Assembly: GCA_937893605.1 (NCBI GenBank)
Contig: CALBGG010000129.1
Coordinates: 1 to 6,222 of the forward strand
DNA from: an uncultured Clostridia bacterium
GTDB taxonomy: Bacteria; Bacillota; Clostridia; Oscillospirales; Oscillospiraceae
Reading direction: 5' to 3'
DNA length: 6,222 nt
Positions 6,222-6,222 of the stretch are shown one piece after another. The translations under genes and the position numbers were made by a program. Position 1 is the stretch's first letter. Every line of letters starts with the position of its first letter. The notes below the pieces were generated by a model, which saw nothing but the letters and a program-made list of their open reading frames with translations, did not search any database and was not told the DNA's origin.

Positions 6222-6222
6222 C

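Overview
The window is a single compact minus-strand operon of five genes with no non-coding stretch longer than 28 bases. Reading in the direction of transcription (from high to low coordinates) it holds: (1) a 570-residue GlpA-type FAD oxidoreductase with a C-terminal BFD-type [2Fe-2S] domain; (2) a 417-residue FAD/NAD(P)-binding oxidoreductase; (3) a 119-residue DUF1667 protein with a four-cysteine cluster; (4) a 518-residue FGGY-family carbohydrate or polyol kinase; and (5) an FAD-linked oxidase related to alkyl-dihydroxyacetonephosphate synthase (AGPS), whose last part lies beyond base 1. Junctions are tight: 8-base overlap, 4-base overlap (ATGA), 28-base gap, 1-base overlap (TGATG). This is the pattern of translationally coupled genes on one transcript.

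Genes 1-3 match the soluble module often found in glycerol-3-phosphate catabolic operons of Clostridia and Thermotogae, in which a GlpA-like flavoprotein is paired with an NAD(P)-binding flavoprotein and a DUF1667 protein instead of the membrane-linked GlpB/GlpC of E. coli. Genes 4 and 5 recall the uncharacterised E. coli ygcE (FGGY kinase) and ygcU (AGPS-like flavoprotein) pair. A reasonable reading is a catabolic route for a polyol or sugar-like compound: the kinase phosphorylates it, one or both flavoprotein dehydrogenases oxidise it or its product, and electrons pass through iron-sulfur centres towards NAD(P). The substrate cannot be read from the sequence. Several departures from the ordinary glycerol proteins suggest that it may not be glycerol: R-D-T in the kinase where glycerol kinases have R-E-T, a changed motif near the FAD site of the GlpA-like protein, an N-terminal extension on that protein, and the added AGPS-like enzyme.

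The organism is probably an anaerobic Firmicute (Clostridia, perhaps a gut lineage) of moderate GC content. This rests on the gene types, the purine-rich Shine-Dalgarno sites and the close packing, and is an inference only. No promoter, terminator, RNA gene, CRISPR array, mobile element or notable repeat was found. The promoter must lie upstream of base 6222 and the terminator below base 1. Lysine codon use changes sharply between genes 1-3 and genes 4-5, which may mark a junction between two modules.
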